The notes beneath the pieces are model-generated. The model did not search any database. It was not told the origin of the DNA and saw only the letters and a list, made by a program, of their open reading frames with translations. A stretch of DNA of 64,000 nt from JBCCFC01 sp965213595. GTDB taxonomy: Bacteria; Chloroflexota; Anaerolineae; Caldilineales; Caldilineaceae. Every line of letters begins with the position of its first letter. Position 1 is the first letter of the stretch. The stretch covers positions 2,108,001-2,172,000 of the forward strand of contig CBDBZO010000006.1 of assembly GCA_965213595.1 (NCBI GenBank), written 5' to 3'. The position numbers were made by a program, and so were the translations under genes. Shown in pieces: positions 1 through 7,292 of the stretch.

Positions 1-1563
1 CGACTGGCGCGCGGTGGAGAGGGCGGACAGCGCGCCGCGTTCGTCGCCGTTGTCCAGCGCGGTGCGCGCGCGGTCAAAGTCCTGCGCCGCCGCCACCTTG
101 AGGATGTTGGCATCCGCCGAGCGATTGTTCCCCTGCGAGACCGTCACCGCCAGCACAACCATCGGCACGAGCAGCGCGATCAGCACCGCGGCCAGGATGA
201 TGAGCCGCGTGCGCCGCCCGCTGGCCGCTTTGGGCGGCGTGAAAACGACGGTGGGGCGCACCCGCGGCTCGCGGTCCCCGTCTACCGGCGCGGCTGCGCT
301 GGCGGCCGTGGGCGCGGGCGACGCCAGCGGATTGGGCGCGGCGCTGCCGCCGCGGTCGGGCAGCACGCTACGCAACAGGTTGCGCACGCTGTTGGCGCCG
401 CCCCGCGTGAGCGCCGCCACCCGCTCGGCCACCCCAGCCGCTGGCGCGGTCAGCTCCCGCCAGTCTGCTCCCTCGTCGGGGGAAGCGTCCGCCGCGAAGG
501 GCGCGCTCTCCGGCTGCGCGGCCAATTCGCCGGAAGCGGGAAACACCTGTACGGCAGCGGAGCCATCCGCTGCGCCGGTCGCGGATGTTTGTGATGGAGC
601 GGCTTGAGACGGAGCGGCCTGAGACGGAGCGGCTTGGGGAGAGACCGTCTGCGTGGGAAATAAGGGCGCGCGCTCGGCGGGCATATCGCGCGCGGGCGGC
701 GGTGCGTAGACCGATGTGGGCAGGCCGGGCGGTTGGCTGCTGGCGCGGGGCGGGAGCTCACGCGGGCTGGCTTCCACAGCAGGCGTGGAGCTGGCCGCTG
801 CGCTTGGGGGGCGGGCGTTTGCCCCCTCGCTCGCCTCCAGCGTCAGCAGCAGGCCGGGCACAATTGCGCCGTCATCCATCTGCTGGCTAATCGTGCGCCA
901 CAGGTGATCGACCACCTCGTCGCGGGTGTTTGGGTTTGTGGCCGCCACCATTTCGGCCAGCGCGCGTGCGCCCACGTGCTCGCCCCAGCTGCCGCCGCCG
1001 AGAAAGAGAGCGTCCCCGTCGGAGACCGTTAACCGGTGCACGAGCGCGGCGGGATCGGGCGCATCGGCGTCTGCTTGGGTGGGCGAGGCGTTGGGCAGAT
1101 CGGGCTGGGCGGGGTAGAGCTGGACGGCTTCCGGCGTGGCGGCGAGGGCAAAGCCTTCGCCCGTCGCCAGCACTGAAAGCTTCTCGCCCAGCAGCGCCGC
1201 GCAGACGATGTCGACTTCGAGGGGCTGCGGAGCGTTGGGGCGATGTTGGTCAAAGAGCGCCAGCGCCTGCTGCACGGCCTGCACCAGCACGGAAGATTGC
1301 GTGCCCTTGGCCGAGTAGTAAACGCGCTGCAGCGTGCTCAACAGCCGCTCGCTCAGCTGGACGCGCGTCGCCTCCGCCACCTGCAAGCGCCGCCCATCGG
1401 CGCGCCGCAGCTCGACGCAGGCGTAGAGGCTGCCGCGAATTGCCTGCCGCGTATCGACGGGCGGCTCGACGGCGCGCGTGCCCGTCGCGCGGTCGCTGCG
1501 CGGGTCGGCAATATCGAGGGCGGTGATGCGAAGGGAGGCGGGTCGATTGGATGGGCTGCTCAT
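1..1563 (-). CDS. PP2C-like membrane-anchored protein, 3' end outside window
   Basis: Reading the minus strand from ATG at 1563 gives 521 uninterrupted codons that run off the window edge, so the C-terminus is missing. Residues about 40-240 resemble a degenerate PP2C-type phosphatase domain (LLGEKLSVLATGEGFAL, then VSDGDALFLGGGSWGEH), but I see no convincing set of metal-binding aspartates. A long Pro/Ala/Ser-rich stretch follows, including a triple AAPSQ repeat encoded near 590-640, then one hydrophobic segment at about residues 450-473 (LIILAAVLIALLVPMVVLAV) and the start of an extracellular helical region. The architecture suggests a cytoplasmic regulatory domain, a linker and a membrane anchor. 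The homology call is inference from pattern; the open frame is directly seen. Confidence 0.7.
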   Translation of the reverse strand, partial: MSSPSNRPASLRITALDIADPRSDRATGTRAVEPPVDTRQAIRGSLYACVELRRADGRRLQVAEATRVQLSERLLSTLQRVYYSAKGTQSSVLVQAVQQALALFDQHRPNAPQPLEVDIVCAALLGEKLSVLATGEGFALAATPEAVQLYPAQPDLPNASPTQADADAPDPAALVHRLTVSDGDALFLGGGSWGEHVGARALAEMVAATNPNTRDEVVDHLWRTISQQMDDGAIVPGLLLTLEASEGANARPPSAAASSTPAVEASPRELPPRASSQPPGLPTSVYAPPPARDMPAERAPLFPTQTVSPQAAPSQAAPSQAAPSQTSATGAADGSAAVQVFPASGELAAQPESAPFAADASPDEGADWRELTAPAAGVAERVAALTRGGANSVRNLLRSVLPDRGGSAAPNPLASPAPTAASAAAPVDGDREPRVRPTVVFTPPKAASGRRTRLIILAAVLIALLVPMVVLAVTVSQGNNRSADANILKVAAAQDFDRARTALDNGDERGALSALSTARQS

Positions 1564-1668
1564 AGAAGGCGATTGTAGCGCGGAGCACAGGAGATTGTCA
1601 ACTGCGGTTGATTTTTGGCGGAGGGTGGATTAAAATTAAGATAGAATGTGGGCAGAGGAGGAAAAGTT

Positions 1669-2004
1669 ATGTTGACGGTCACGCGTGAAAAGGTAGTTGA
1701 GCTGGCTCAAGCGATGCCGCTAGAGAAGTTGGCAAGCTGGTATCAGTTTGGGCTTTTCTTGCGAACAAATCAAGATGAATTGGCAAGCGCCCAATTGGAC
1801 ATGCAGATGGACGCCCAGAACGGGCAAACCGAAGCCGAGTTGCTTGCTGAGTTGGCTGCTTGGGAAGCAGCTGGCGTGCAAGATTGGCTGGCCTTTGAAG
1901 TCAAGTTGTCGGAGCGACGTGCATTGATTACTCGTACCGAAAACGCCAAATTCCCAGCGCGAAGCACACCGCCGCAAAGCCCAGCAGCACCAGCACCGGC
2001 GTGA
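1669..2004 (+). CDS. Small hypothetical protein, antitoxin-like
   Basis: A 111-residue protein starting at ATG 1669, chosen because GGAGG lies 8 bases upstream; a GTG at 1648 is an alternative. The N-terminus (MLTVTREKVVELAQAMPLEK) resembles small antitoxin-like proteins found beside toxin genes in Chloroflexota and Cyanobacteria, but no toxin follows. The last 25 or so codons run into the 3' end of the convergent permease gene (1928-3187) and become a proline/alanine-rich tail that looks like antisense of that gene. The native end may therefore be lost. Function is unknown. Confidence 0.45.
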   Translation: MLTVTREKVVELAQAMPLEKLASWYQFGLFLRTNQDELASAQLDMQMDAQNGQTEAELLAELAAWEAAGVQDWLAFEVKLSERRALITRTENAKFPARSTPPQSPAAPAPA

Positions 2005-3187
2005 TCACGGCTTCCGCGCCCGCGCCGCGCAGGATGATGGCCTTGAAGCCGTCCATCGCCCACGCCGTGGGAAACAGGTAGCCGACGCGCTGCATCGACT
2101 GCGGCAAAATCTCCAGCGGCCACCACGCGCCGCCCAGCGCCGCCGCTACGGTGGAAAAGCCGACCATCGCGCCTACCGCCTGATCCTCCGTGCGCACCAG
2201 CGTCGAGAGCAGGATCGCCAGCGCGACAATCGCCACGTCAAAGGCCAGCACGACGAGCACGAGCGCCAGCGGGCTGCGCCCCCACGCCACGCCAAAGAGA
2301 AAGCGCCCCACCAAAATCATCACGCCCATCTGAATCAGCCCGATCAGCAGTGGGCCGAGCATCTTGCCGCCCAGCAGCGCCCCGCGCGACAGCGGGCTGA
2401 CGACGAGCCGCCGCAGCGTGCCGTAGTTGCGCTCGCTCACCAGCGCAATCGCAGACGAGAGAATCGTGATCATGGCAAACATCGTCAGCTGCCCCGGCGA
2501 GGATTGATCCGTGCCCAACGCAATCGGCGGCCCGACCGTGTTGGCCGCGTCGCCGCTCGCCTGGGCCACCGCCAGCTCGCTGGTGACGCCCGGCGCGCCA
2601 TCCAGCTTCTCGCGCGCGGCCACCAGCGCATCTGCCAAGTACGCGTCGCGCTCGCCCTCCGCCACCAGACCAATCGCCACGCCCTGCGCCGTCGCCTCTC
2701 GCGCCACGTCGACCAGGCTCGTCGCCTGCGCCAGCACGAGATTGACCGCCTGCTCCAGCGCAATCGCTTCCTGGTCGACGCTGTCAACGTAGAGCTGTGC
2801 CGTCGATGGCTCGCCCTGCGCGAGCGTCTCGCTAAAGGTGGGCGGCAGCACGAGCACGCGGCCGTACACGCTTAAATCGGCCAGCGCGACCTCGCTGGTC
2901 GCGGGCAAATTGCTGCCTTCGTAGCCCCGCAGCGTCGTGGACTGAACCAGCCGCTCGGCGACAGACTGCGCGTAGTCACCGTTGCCGTCGGCGCTGTCCT
3001 CGTCGATTAGGAGCAGCGGCGTGCGCGCGTCCGCGGCTTCGCCCTCGGCGGAGCCGTCGTCGCTGATGGCAAAGCCGAGCACGGCGGTCAAAATTACCGG
3101 CATAATAAAGGCCATCACCACCACGATGGGCGTGTGAAAGGCCAGGTAGATGTCGTTGCGGGCAATGGCCCAGATTTTGGGAAGCAT
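1928..3187 (-). CDS. ABC-2 type transporter permease
   Basis: A 419-residue integral membrane subunit of an ABC-2 exporter. The start ATG at 3187 (MLPKIWAIARNDIYLAFHTP) is chosen over upstream in-frame codons, which would add a tail translated from intergenic repeat. There is one N-terminal membrane helix (IVVVMAFIMPVILTAVLGFA), a large soluble extracytoplasmic domain of about 200 residues, and five or six helices at the C-terminus including the ABC-2 signature region around LVSERNYGTLRRLVVSPLSRG. This is the YhfP/NatB-like layout used by drug or lipid exporters. It is the last gene of a three-gene minus-strand unit with 3291-4802 and the ATPase at 4978-5922. Substrate is unknown. Confidence 0.85.
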   Translation of the reverse strand: MLPKIWAIARNDIYLAFHTPIVVVMAFIMPVILTAVLGFAISDDGSAEGEAADARTPLLLIDEDSADGNGDYAQSVAERLVQSTTLRGYEGSNLPATSEVALADLSVYGRVLVLPPTFSETLAQGEPSTAQLYVDSVDQEAIALEQAVNLVLAQATSLVDVAREATAQGVAIGLVAEGERDAYLADALVAAREKLDGAPGVTSELAVAQASGDAANTVGPPIALGTDQSSPGQLTMFAMITILSSAIALVSERNYGTLRRLVVSPLSRGALLGGKMLGPLLIGLIQMGVMILVGRFLFGVAWGRSPLALVLVVLAFDVAIVALAILLSTLVRTEDQAVGAMVGFSTVAAALGGAWWPLEILPQSMQRVGYLFPTAWAMDGFKAIILRGAGAEAVITPVLVLLGFAAVCFALGIWRFRYE

Positions 3188-3196
3188 GATTTGTAA

Positions 3197-3290
3197 GGCG
3201 AAGCAGCGCTTCGCCCCGTGGTAGGGTTGGTTTTGCGTAAATTGCAAATGTAAATTCGCAGGCCGCGCGGGCGCGAAGCAGCGCTTCGCC
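3197..3290. repeat. Paired short palindromes between the two permease genes
   Basis: Two copies of the near-palindrome GCGAAGCAGCGCTTCGCC lie at 3198-3215 and 3273-3290 in the short gap between the permease genes. Each can form an 8-bp stem. The second copy ends exactly before the stop codon of the upstream permease. They may act as an mRNA processing or stability hairpin in the operon; function is inferred. Confidence 0.6.
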
Positions 3291-4802
3291 TTACGCAAAG
3301 CGCTGCCGATAGAGCCATAGCCCCGCCGCAAAAAAGAGCGCCGTCATGGCCGCCAGCGCCGCGAGTTCCGGCCCCAGCGCGGGCAGCCCTTCGCCCTGCG
3401 CGAGCTTGAGAAAGCCGTTGACGCTCCAATAGTTGGGCGTCCACTGAGAAATCGACTGCATCCAGGCCGGAAAATTGCTCGCGGGGAGAAAGTTGCCGCC
3501 CACCGCCGCAAAGACCATCACGACAAAGGTGCTGATTGTGTTCGCCTCGCCCTCGCTGCGCGCAACCACGGCGATGAGCAGCCCCAGGCTGGTAAAGGCC
3601 AGCGTGATTAGGATCGCCAGCAGGGCCACGCCGAGCGGGTCACCCCAAACGAGTTGAAAGAGCAGCGTGCTGGCCACGAGCAGCGCGCCGAACTGGAGCG
3701 CACTGCTAAAAAAGATGCCTAGCAGCTTGCCGAGCAGCACCGAGCGCTGTCGCGTCGGCGTGGCGTTGAGGCGGTCGAAGGTGCCCTCGCGCCGCTCGCG
3801 CAGGATCGTGCGCGCCCCCTGCAGCGCGCCAAAGGCGACAAAGAGAATCGCCATGCTGGGGGCGAAGTAGGCCAGCACGTTGAAATCCGCGGCCTCTCCG
3901 CTGCCGTCCAGCAGCTCGACGGTCGCCAGCGAGGTGGCGGGGCCGATGCCCGTATTTTCCAGCGACTGCTGCGCTTCGATTTGGCCGCCCAGATTAGCCA
4001 GCAAGTTTTGCAGCACCGTCGAAAGCTGCGCCAGCGTTGGCGGCTGCTCGCTTTCGACAAGGCTTTCCAGCGTCACGTTGAAGCCCAGCGAGTTGGTGGC
4101 AAAGCCGCTCACCACCTGGCGCACAATGCTCTCGACCACCTGCGCGCCAATCGCGCTGCCGGGGTCGCTGTAGACGAGCACGTTGGCTTCTGGTGAATTG
4201 GCCTCTGCGGGCGCACTTTCTGCGGCGGCTGACTCCGTGGCTGGTTCATCCCCAAAGGTGGGCACGTTCAGCAGATTCGCCGTAAACGCTTCGGGGATGA
4301 CGACGACGCAGCAGTACTGCTCGCCCCGCTGGACAAGCGCGCGGGCGGCGGCTTCGTCCTCCACCAGTTCGGCGTCTAGAATTGCGCCGAGCTCCTCGCT
4401 CGTCAGCACCTCGACCAGCACTTGACCAAAGGCGATGCCGCCGCCATCGCCAGCGCCGTTGCCAGCGCCGTCGCCGCTGCTTTGGACGAAATCGCCGGGG
4501 GCCGCGTCGTCCAGGCCGAGCGACGAGAGATCGAAATCAAAGAGGCCTGTCGGCAGCGACGCGCCCTCCGGTGCAAAGAGCGAAGCGAGGCTGCCGTCCG
4601 CGTCGAGCGGCTGCCCCGCATCGTGGTTGACGACGGCAACGGGCACGCGAAAGTTGGCGGTGGACGCCTCGTCGCCGCCGCCAAAGGCGAGGCCGAGGAT
4701 CAGCGTCAGCGCAATGGGGGTGAGTAGGGAAAAGGCCAGCCCGGCCCGGTCGCGCAGGCGGATGCGGATGTCTTTGAGGGCGATGAGCAGGGGTTTGGGC
4801 AT
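3291..4802 (-). CDS. ABC-2 type transporter permease
   Basis: A 503-residue permease starting MPKPLLIALKDIRIRLRDRAG, with one N-terminal helix, a large soluble extracytoplasmic domain (about residues 40-330, including a glycine/aspartate-rich stretch DGAGNGAGDGGG) and six C-terminal helices. The motif LRERREGTFDRLNATPTRQ near residue 340 is the ABC-2 signature just after the second helix. It is a paralogue of the downstream gene at 1928-3187; the two probably form a heterodimeric membrane channel driven by the ATPase encoded at 4978-5922. Export of a drug, lipid or peptide is inferred from family; no substrate can be read from the sequence. Confidence 0.85.
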   Translation of the reverse strand: MPKPLLIALKDIRIRLRDRAGLAFSLLTPIALTLILGLAFGGGDEASTANFRVPVAVVNHDAGQPLDADGSLASLFAPEGASLPTGLFDFDLSSLGLDDAAPGDFVQSSGDGAGNGAGDGGGIAFGQVLVEVLTSEELGAILDAELVEDEAAARALVQRGEQYCCVVVIPEAFTANLLNVPTFGDEPATESAAAESAPAEANSPEANVLVYSDPGSAIGAQVVESIVRQVVSGFATNSLGFNVTLESLVESEQPPTLAQLSTVLQNLLANLGGQIEAQQSLENTGIGPATSLATVELLDGSGEAADFNVLAYFAPSMAILFVAFGALQGARTILRERREGTFDRLNATPTRQRSVLLGKLLGIFFSSALQFGALLVASTLLFQLVWGDPLGVALLAILITLAFTSLGLLIAVVARSEGEANTISTFVVMVFAAVGGNFLPASNFPAWMQSISQWTPNYWSVNGFLKLAQGEGLPALGPELAALAAMTALFFAAGLWLYRQRFA

Positions 4803-4854
4803 GGTGTCTGGTAGTTGGGCGGTGTGCTGCCTGTGGGGTGGGTCGATTATCTAA

Positions 4855-4950
4855 ACCCCCTCCCAGCCTCCCCCAGCATGGGGGAGGAGCCGATTCTTCG
4901 TCTGCCGGGTCGCATCTCCCTCCCCAGCCTGGGGAGGGGTGGGGAGGGGT
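4855..4950. repeat. CCCTCCC-type intergenic hairpin
   Basis: The gap between ATPase and permease holds two hairpins, CCTCCCCCAGCATGGGGGAGG and CCCTCCCCAGCCTGGGGAGGG, each with a long G/C stem. The same style recurs at 13637-13680, 28988-29084, 45091-45192 and 55981-56010 in this window. It could attenuate or stabilise the transcript between genes of the operon. Confidence 0.6.
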
Positions 4951-4977
4951 TGCCGGTTGGACTTACCCGAACCGAGA

Positions 4978-5922
4978 TTAGTCGCGCAGCGCGCGACCCG
5001 TTAAGTGCAAAAACACCGCCTCCAAATTCGGCTCGCGGATATCAATGCTCATGACGCGGGCCCCACGTTCGCTGATCGCCGCAATGATCGACGGCAGGCG
5101 CGCGTTGCCGTCGTCTACTAGGAGCAGCAGGCCGCCCTCTTCGACGTTGACGCCGCTGACGCCGTCCAGCTCGGCTAGGGAGTGCACGGCCTCGTCGGTT
5201 AGCGGGTCGGCGAGGTCGAACCAGAGCGAATCGGATTCGCCGACGAGGCGAGTGAGTTCGTCCAGCGTGCCGAGCGCGATCAGCTTGCCGTGATCCTGGA
5301 TGCCAATGCGGTCGCTCAGCTCCTGCGCCTCCTCCATGTAGTGCGTTGTGTAAACGACAGTCACCCCATCGCGGTTGAGCTCCTTGGTCATATCCAGGAT
5401 GGCGCGGCGCGATTGCGGATCGATGCCGACCGTCGGCTCGTCCATAAAGAGCACGGCGGGCTTGTGCAGCAGCCCCGCGCCGATGTTGACGCGCCGCTTC
5501 ATGCCGCCGGAGTAGGTGTCGATGCGGTCGTTGGCGCGCTCTGTCAGGCCGATGCGCGCGAGAATTTCGTCGACGCGGCGGTGTAGGTCGCGCCCGGCCA
5601 TGCCGTACATCTGCCCCCAGAAGAGCAGATTGCGCCGGGCGCTCAGTTCGGGGTAGAGCGCAATCTCCTGCGGCACGACGCCGATCAGCCGCTTCACGGC
5701 CAGCGGCTCCTTTACCACCGAATGTCCACCGACGGTGCACTCGCCGGAGGTCGGCTCGATCAGGCCGCTCATCATGGCAATGGTGGTGGTTTTGCCCGCG
5801 CCGTTGGGGCCGAGCAGGCTAAAAATTTCGCCGCGCTCAATGGTGCAGGAGAGATCGTCGACGGCGGGCGGCTGCTTGGTATCGTAGCGCTTGGTTAGGT
5901 GGTGGAGTTGAATGAGGTGCAT
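4978..5922 (-). CDS. ABC transporter ATPase, drug/daunorubicin exporter type
   Basis: A 314-residue ATPase of the DrrA/CcmA type. The start ATG at 5922 (MHLIQLHHLTKRYD) begins directly with the conserved ABC N-terminus; upstream in-frame codons are non-homologous. Walker A is GPNGAGKTTT (about residues 38-47), the signature is YSGGMKRRV, Walker B is AVLFMDEPTVGID, and the switch histidine lies in VVYTTHYMEEA. A C-terminal region of about 85 residues (SLWFDLADPLTDEAV onward, ending EPNLEAVFLHLTGRALRD) is typical of this exporter class. It is the first gene of the operon and would energise the two permeases downstream. Confidence 0.92.
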   Translation of the reverse strand: MHLIQLHHLTKRYDTKQPPAVDDLSCTIERGEIFSLLGPNGAGKTTTIAMMSGLIEPTSGECTVGGHSVVKEPLAVKRLIGVVPQEIALYPELSARRNLLFWGQMYGMAGRDLHRRVDEILARIGLTERANDRIDTYSGGMKRRVNIGAGLLHKPAVLFMDEPTVGIDPQSRRAILDMTKELNRDGVTVVYTTHYMEEAQELSDRIGIQDHGKLIALGTLDELTRLVGESDSLWFDLADPLTDEAVHSLAELDGVSGVNVEEGGLLLLVDDGNARLPSIIAAISERGARVMSIDIREPNLEAVFLHLTGRALRD

Positions 5923-6092
5923 GAGGGCGTCGGCTGATGATTGATGGCTGGCAGCCGCTGCTGTTCTGAGGCAGAGCAGCGATGTTGTATTAAAGAAAAG
6001 ACGCAAATTGTAAAAATCTATACGGTTCCGAGCTTGATTAGTTGCAGGTCGACAAAATCACATATCTGCATTCTGCGTGCTATCATGATTCC

Positions 6093-6731
6093 ATGACCAC
6101 CGACCGCTACCCCATCCCCGCCGCCACGCCCGAAGCGCCCCACCGCGTGGAGGACGAAATCAAGCGCAGCCGCTTCCTCACCAGCGTGGGCCACGCGCCC
6201 ACGGTCGACGACGCGCGCGCCTTTGTCGACGCCGTGAGCGCCGAGTTCGCCGACGCCTCGCACAACTGCTGGGCCTACGTCGCCGGGCCGCCGGGCGACA
6301 CGGCGCGCATCGGCCTCAGCGACGCGGGCGAGCCCCACGGCACGGCGGGTCGACCGATGCTTACCGTGCTGCTGCACTCCGGCATCGGCGAAATTGTGGC
6401 GGTGGTGACGCGCTACTTTGGGGGCACGCTGCTGGGGAAGGGCGGCCTGGTGCAGGCGTACAGCGGCGGCGTGCAGCTGGCCTTGGCGACGCTGCTCACG
6501 GTCGAACGCGTGCCCACCGCCGAGCTGACGCTGGTTGTGCCCTACAGCGCCGTCACGCCGCTGCAGCGTGCACTGCCTGAATTTGAGGCCGAGGCGGTGG
6601 ACGAAGCGTACGCCGTCGACGTAACCTATCGCATCAAGCTGCCGCTTGAACAGGTCGAGCCGCTGCGGGCATACGTAATCGAATTGACGAGCGGGGCGGC
6701 GCTGATCGAGGTGGGCGAACAAGCCGCGTAA
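6093..6731 (+). CDS. YigZ/IMPACT family protein
   Basis: A 212-residue protein with the UPF0029/IMPACT N-terminal domain: IKRSRFLTSVGHAP, then NCWAYVAG and GLSDAGEPHGTAGRPML, which match the family core SDxGEPxGTAG, followed by VTRYFGGTLLGKGGLVQAY. The C-terminal part (PTAELTLVVPYS onward) fits the DUF1949 domain. Length equals the family norm of about 205. The start at 6093 is chosen over an upstream start at 6042, whose 17 extra residues are not family-like. YigZ proteins bind ribosome-related factors, but their precise bacterial role is unsettled. It is divergent from the ABC operon. Confidence 0.9.
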   Translation: MTTDRYPIPAATPEAPHRVEDEIKRSRFLTSVGHAPTVDDARAFVDAVSAEFADASHNCWAYVAGPPGDTARIGLSDAGEPHGTAGRPMLTVLLHSGIGEIVAVVTRYFGGTLLGKGGLVQAYSGGVQLALATLLTVERVPTAELTLVVPYSAVTPLQRALPEFEAEAVDEAYAVDVTYRIKLPLEQVEPLRAYVIELTSGAALIEVGEQAA

Positions 6732-6762
6732 CGCAGCAACATTTTTGCTTTGCTTGGGTATA

Positions 6763-6898
6763 AGGCTGCTCCAAGAAAATAAATATCCCATCGGTGAGTC
6801 GAAGTGACTGTCACGGCCCTCCGTCAGAACGGGTTGCCAACAAGATAGTGGGCGTGACTGTCACATCTGATGGAATAATTTAATTCTTGGAGTGGCCT
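6763..6898. mobile_element. MITE-like element, copy A
   Basis: 136 bp bounded by imperfect terminal inverted repeats AGGCTGCTCCAAGAAAATAA and, on the other strand, AGGCCACTCCAAGAATTAAA. It encodes no protein. The interior holds two copies of GTGACTGTCAC. The ends match copy B at 16383-16523. No target-site duplication can be fixed with confidence. Confidence 0.65.
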
Positions 6899-6921
6899 AA
6901 ATTGATGGGGTAGATGGGTAG

Positions 6922-7009
6922 ATAGAACGCGGATTGGGCAAATCAAGCGGATGAAGACGGATAGAAGAATCCGTGTCCATCCGCTTAATCCGTTCAATCC
7001 GCGTTCTAT
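6922..7009. repeat. Long imperfect intergenic inverted repeat
   Basis: Arms beginning ATAGAACGCGGATTGGGCAA and ending in its complement CAATCCGCGTTCTAT flank a short loop. The wording (GCGGATGAAGACGGAT) is close to another inverted repeat at 17751-17840, so these are members of one intergenic repeat style. It lies between YigZ and the leader of the multidrug exporter. Confidence 0.65.
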
Positions 7010-7170
7010 GCTTGAGCGTTGACCATCAAAATTCTCCACAAATGCCCTAGACAAATCAATTTATCTGTGCCACAATAAAGTTTCTTACACAGCGCAGCCC
7101 AGTTTGGCCCGTGGATTCCGGCCCGTTGATCCGGCCCGTCGAGCTGGAAAGCGAGGAAAGGAGGAGCGTG

Positions 7171-7218
7171 ATGTGGCGCACTAAACATTTCAGTCAAACC
7201 TATACTCAGAGCGGTTAG
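7171..7218 (+). CDS. Putative 15-residue leader peptide of multidrug exporter
   Basis: A minimal ORF (MWRTKHFSQTYTQSG) has a very strong ribosome site, AAGGAGG at 7158-7164, ideally placed before ATG 7171. Its stop TAG overlaps the first bases of a 9-bp terminator stem at 7217-7240. This geometry is that of ribosome-mediated transcription attenuation as described for bmrB upstream of bmrCD in Bacillus subtilis and for many antibiotic-inducible resistance leaders: a stalled ribosome would hinder terminator folding. Translation and regulation are inferred; the layout is directly visible. Confidence 0.65.
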   Translation: MWRTKHFSQTYTQSG

Positions 7219-7250
7219 TCCCTGCCTACGTGCAGGGACTTTGCTTTTTT
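7217..7250 (+). terminator. Intrinsic terminator / attenuator before exporter genes
   Basis: A perfect 9-bp stem, AGTCCCTGC at 7217-7225 pairing with GCAGGGACT at 7232-7240, has a 6-base loop and is followed by TTGCTTTTTT. It lies between the leader ORF and the exporter start at 7293 on the same strand, with no gene ending nearby other than the leader, so it most likely governs read-through into the exporter operon. Confidence 0.8.
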
Positions 7251-7292
7251 GGACAACATCTAAAAACGGGGGCACAGCCAGGGAGAATTCTT

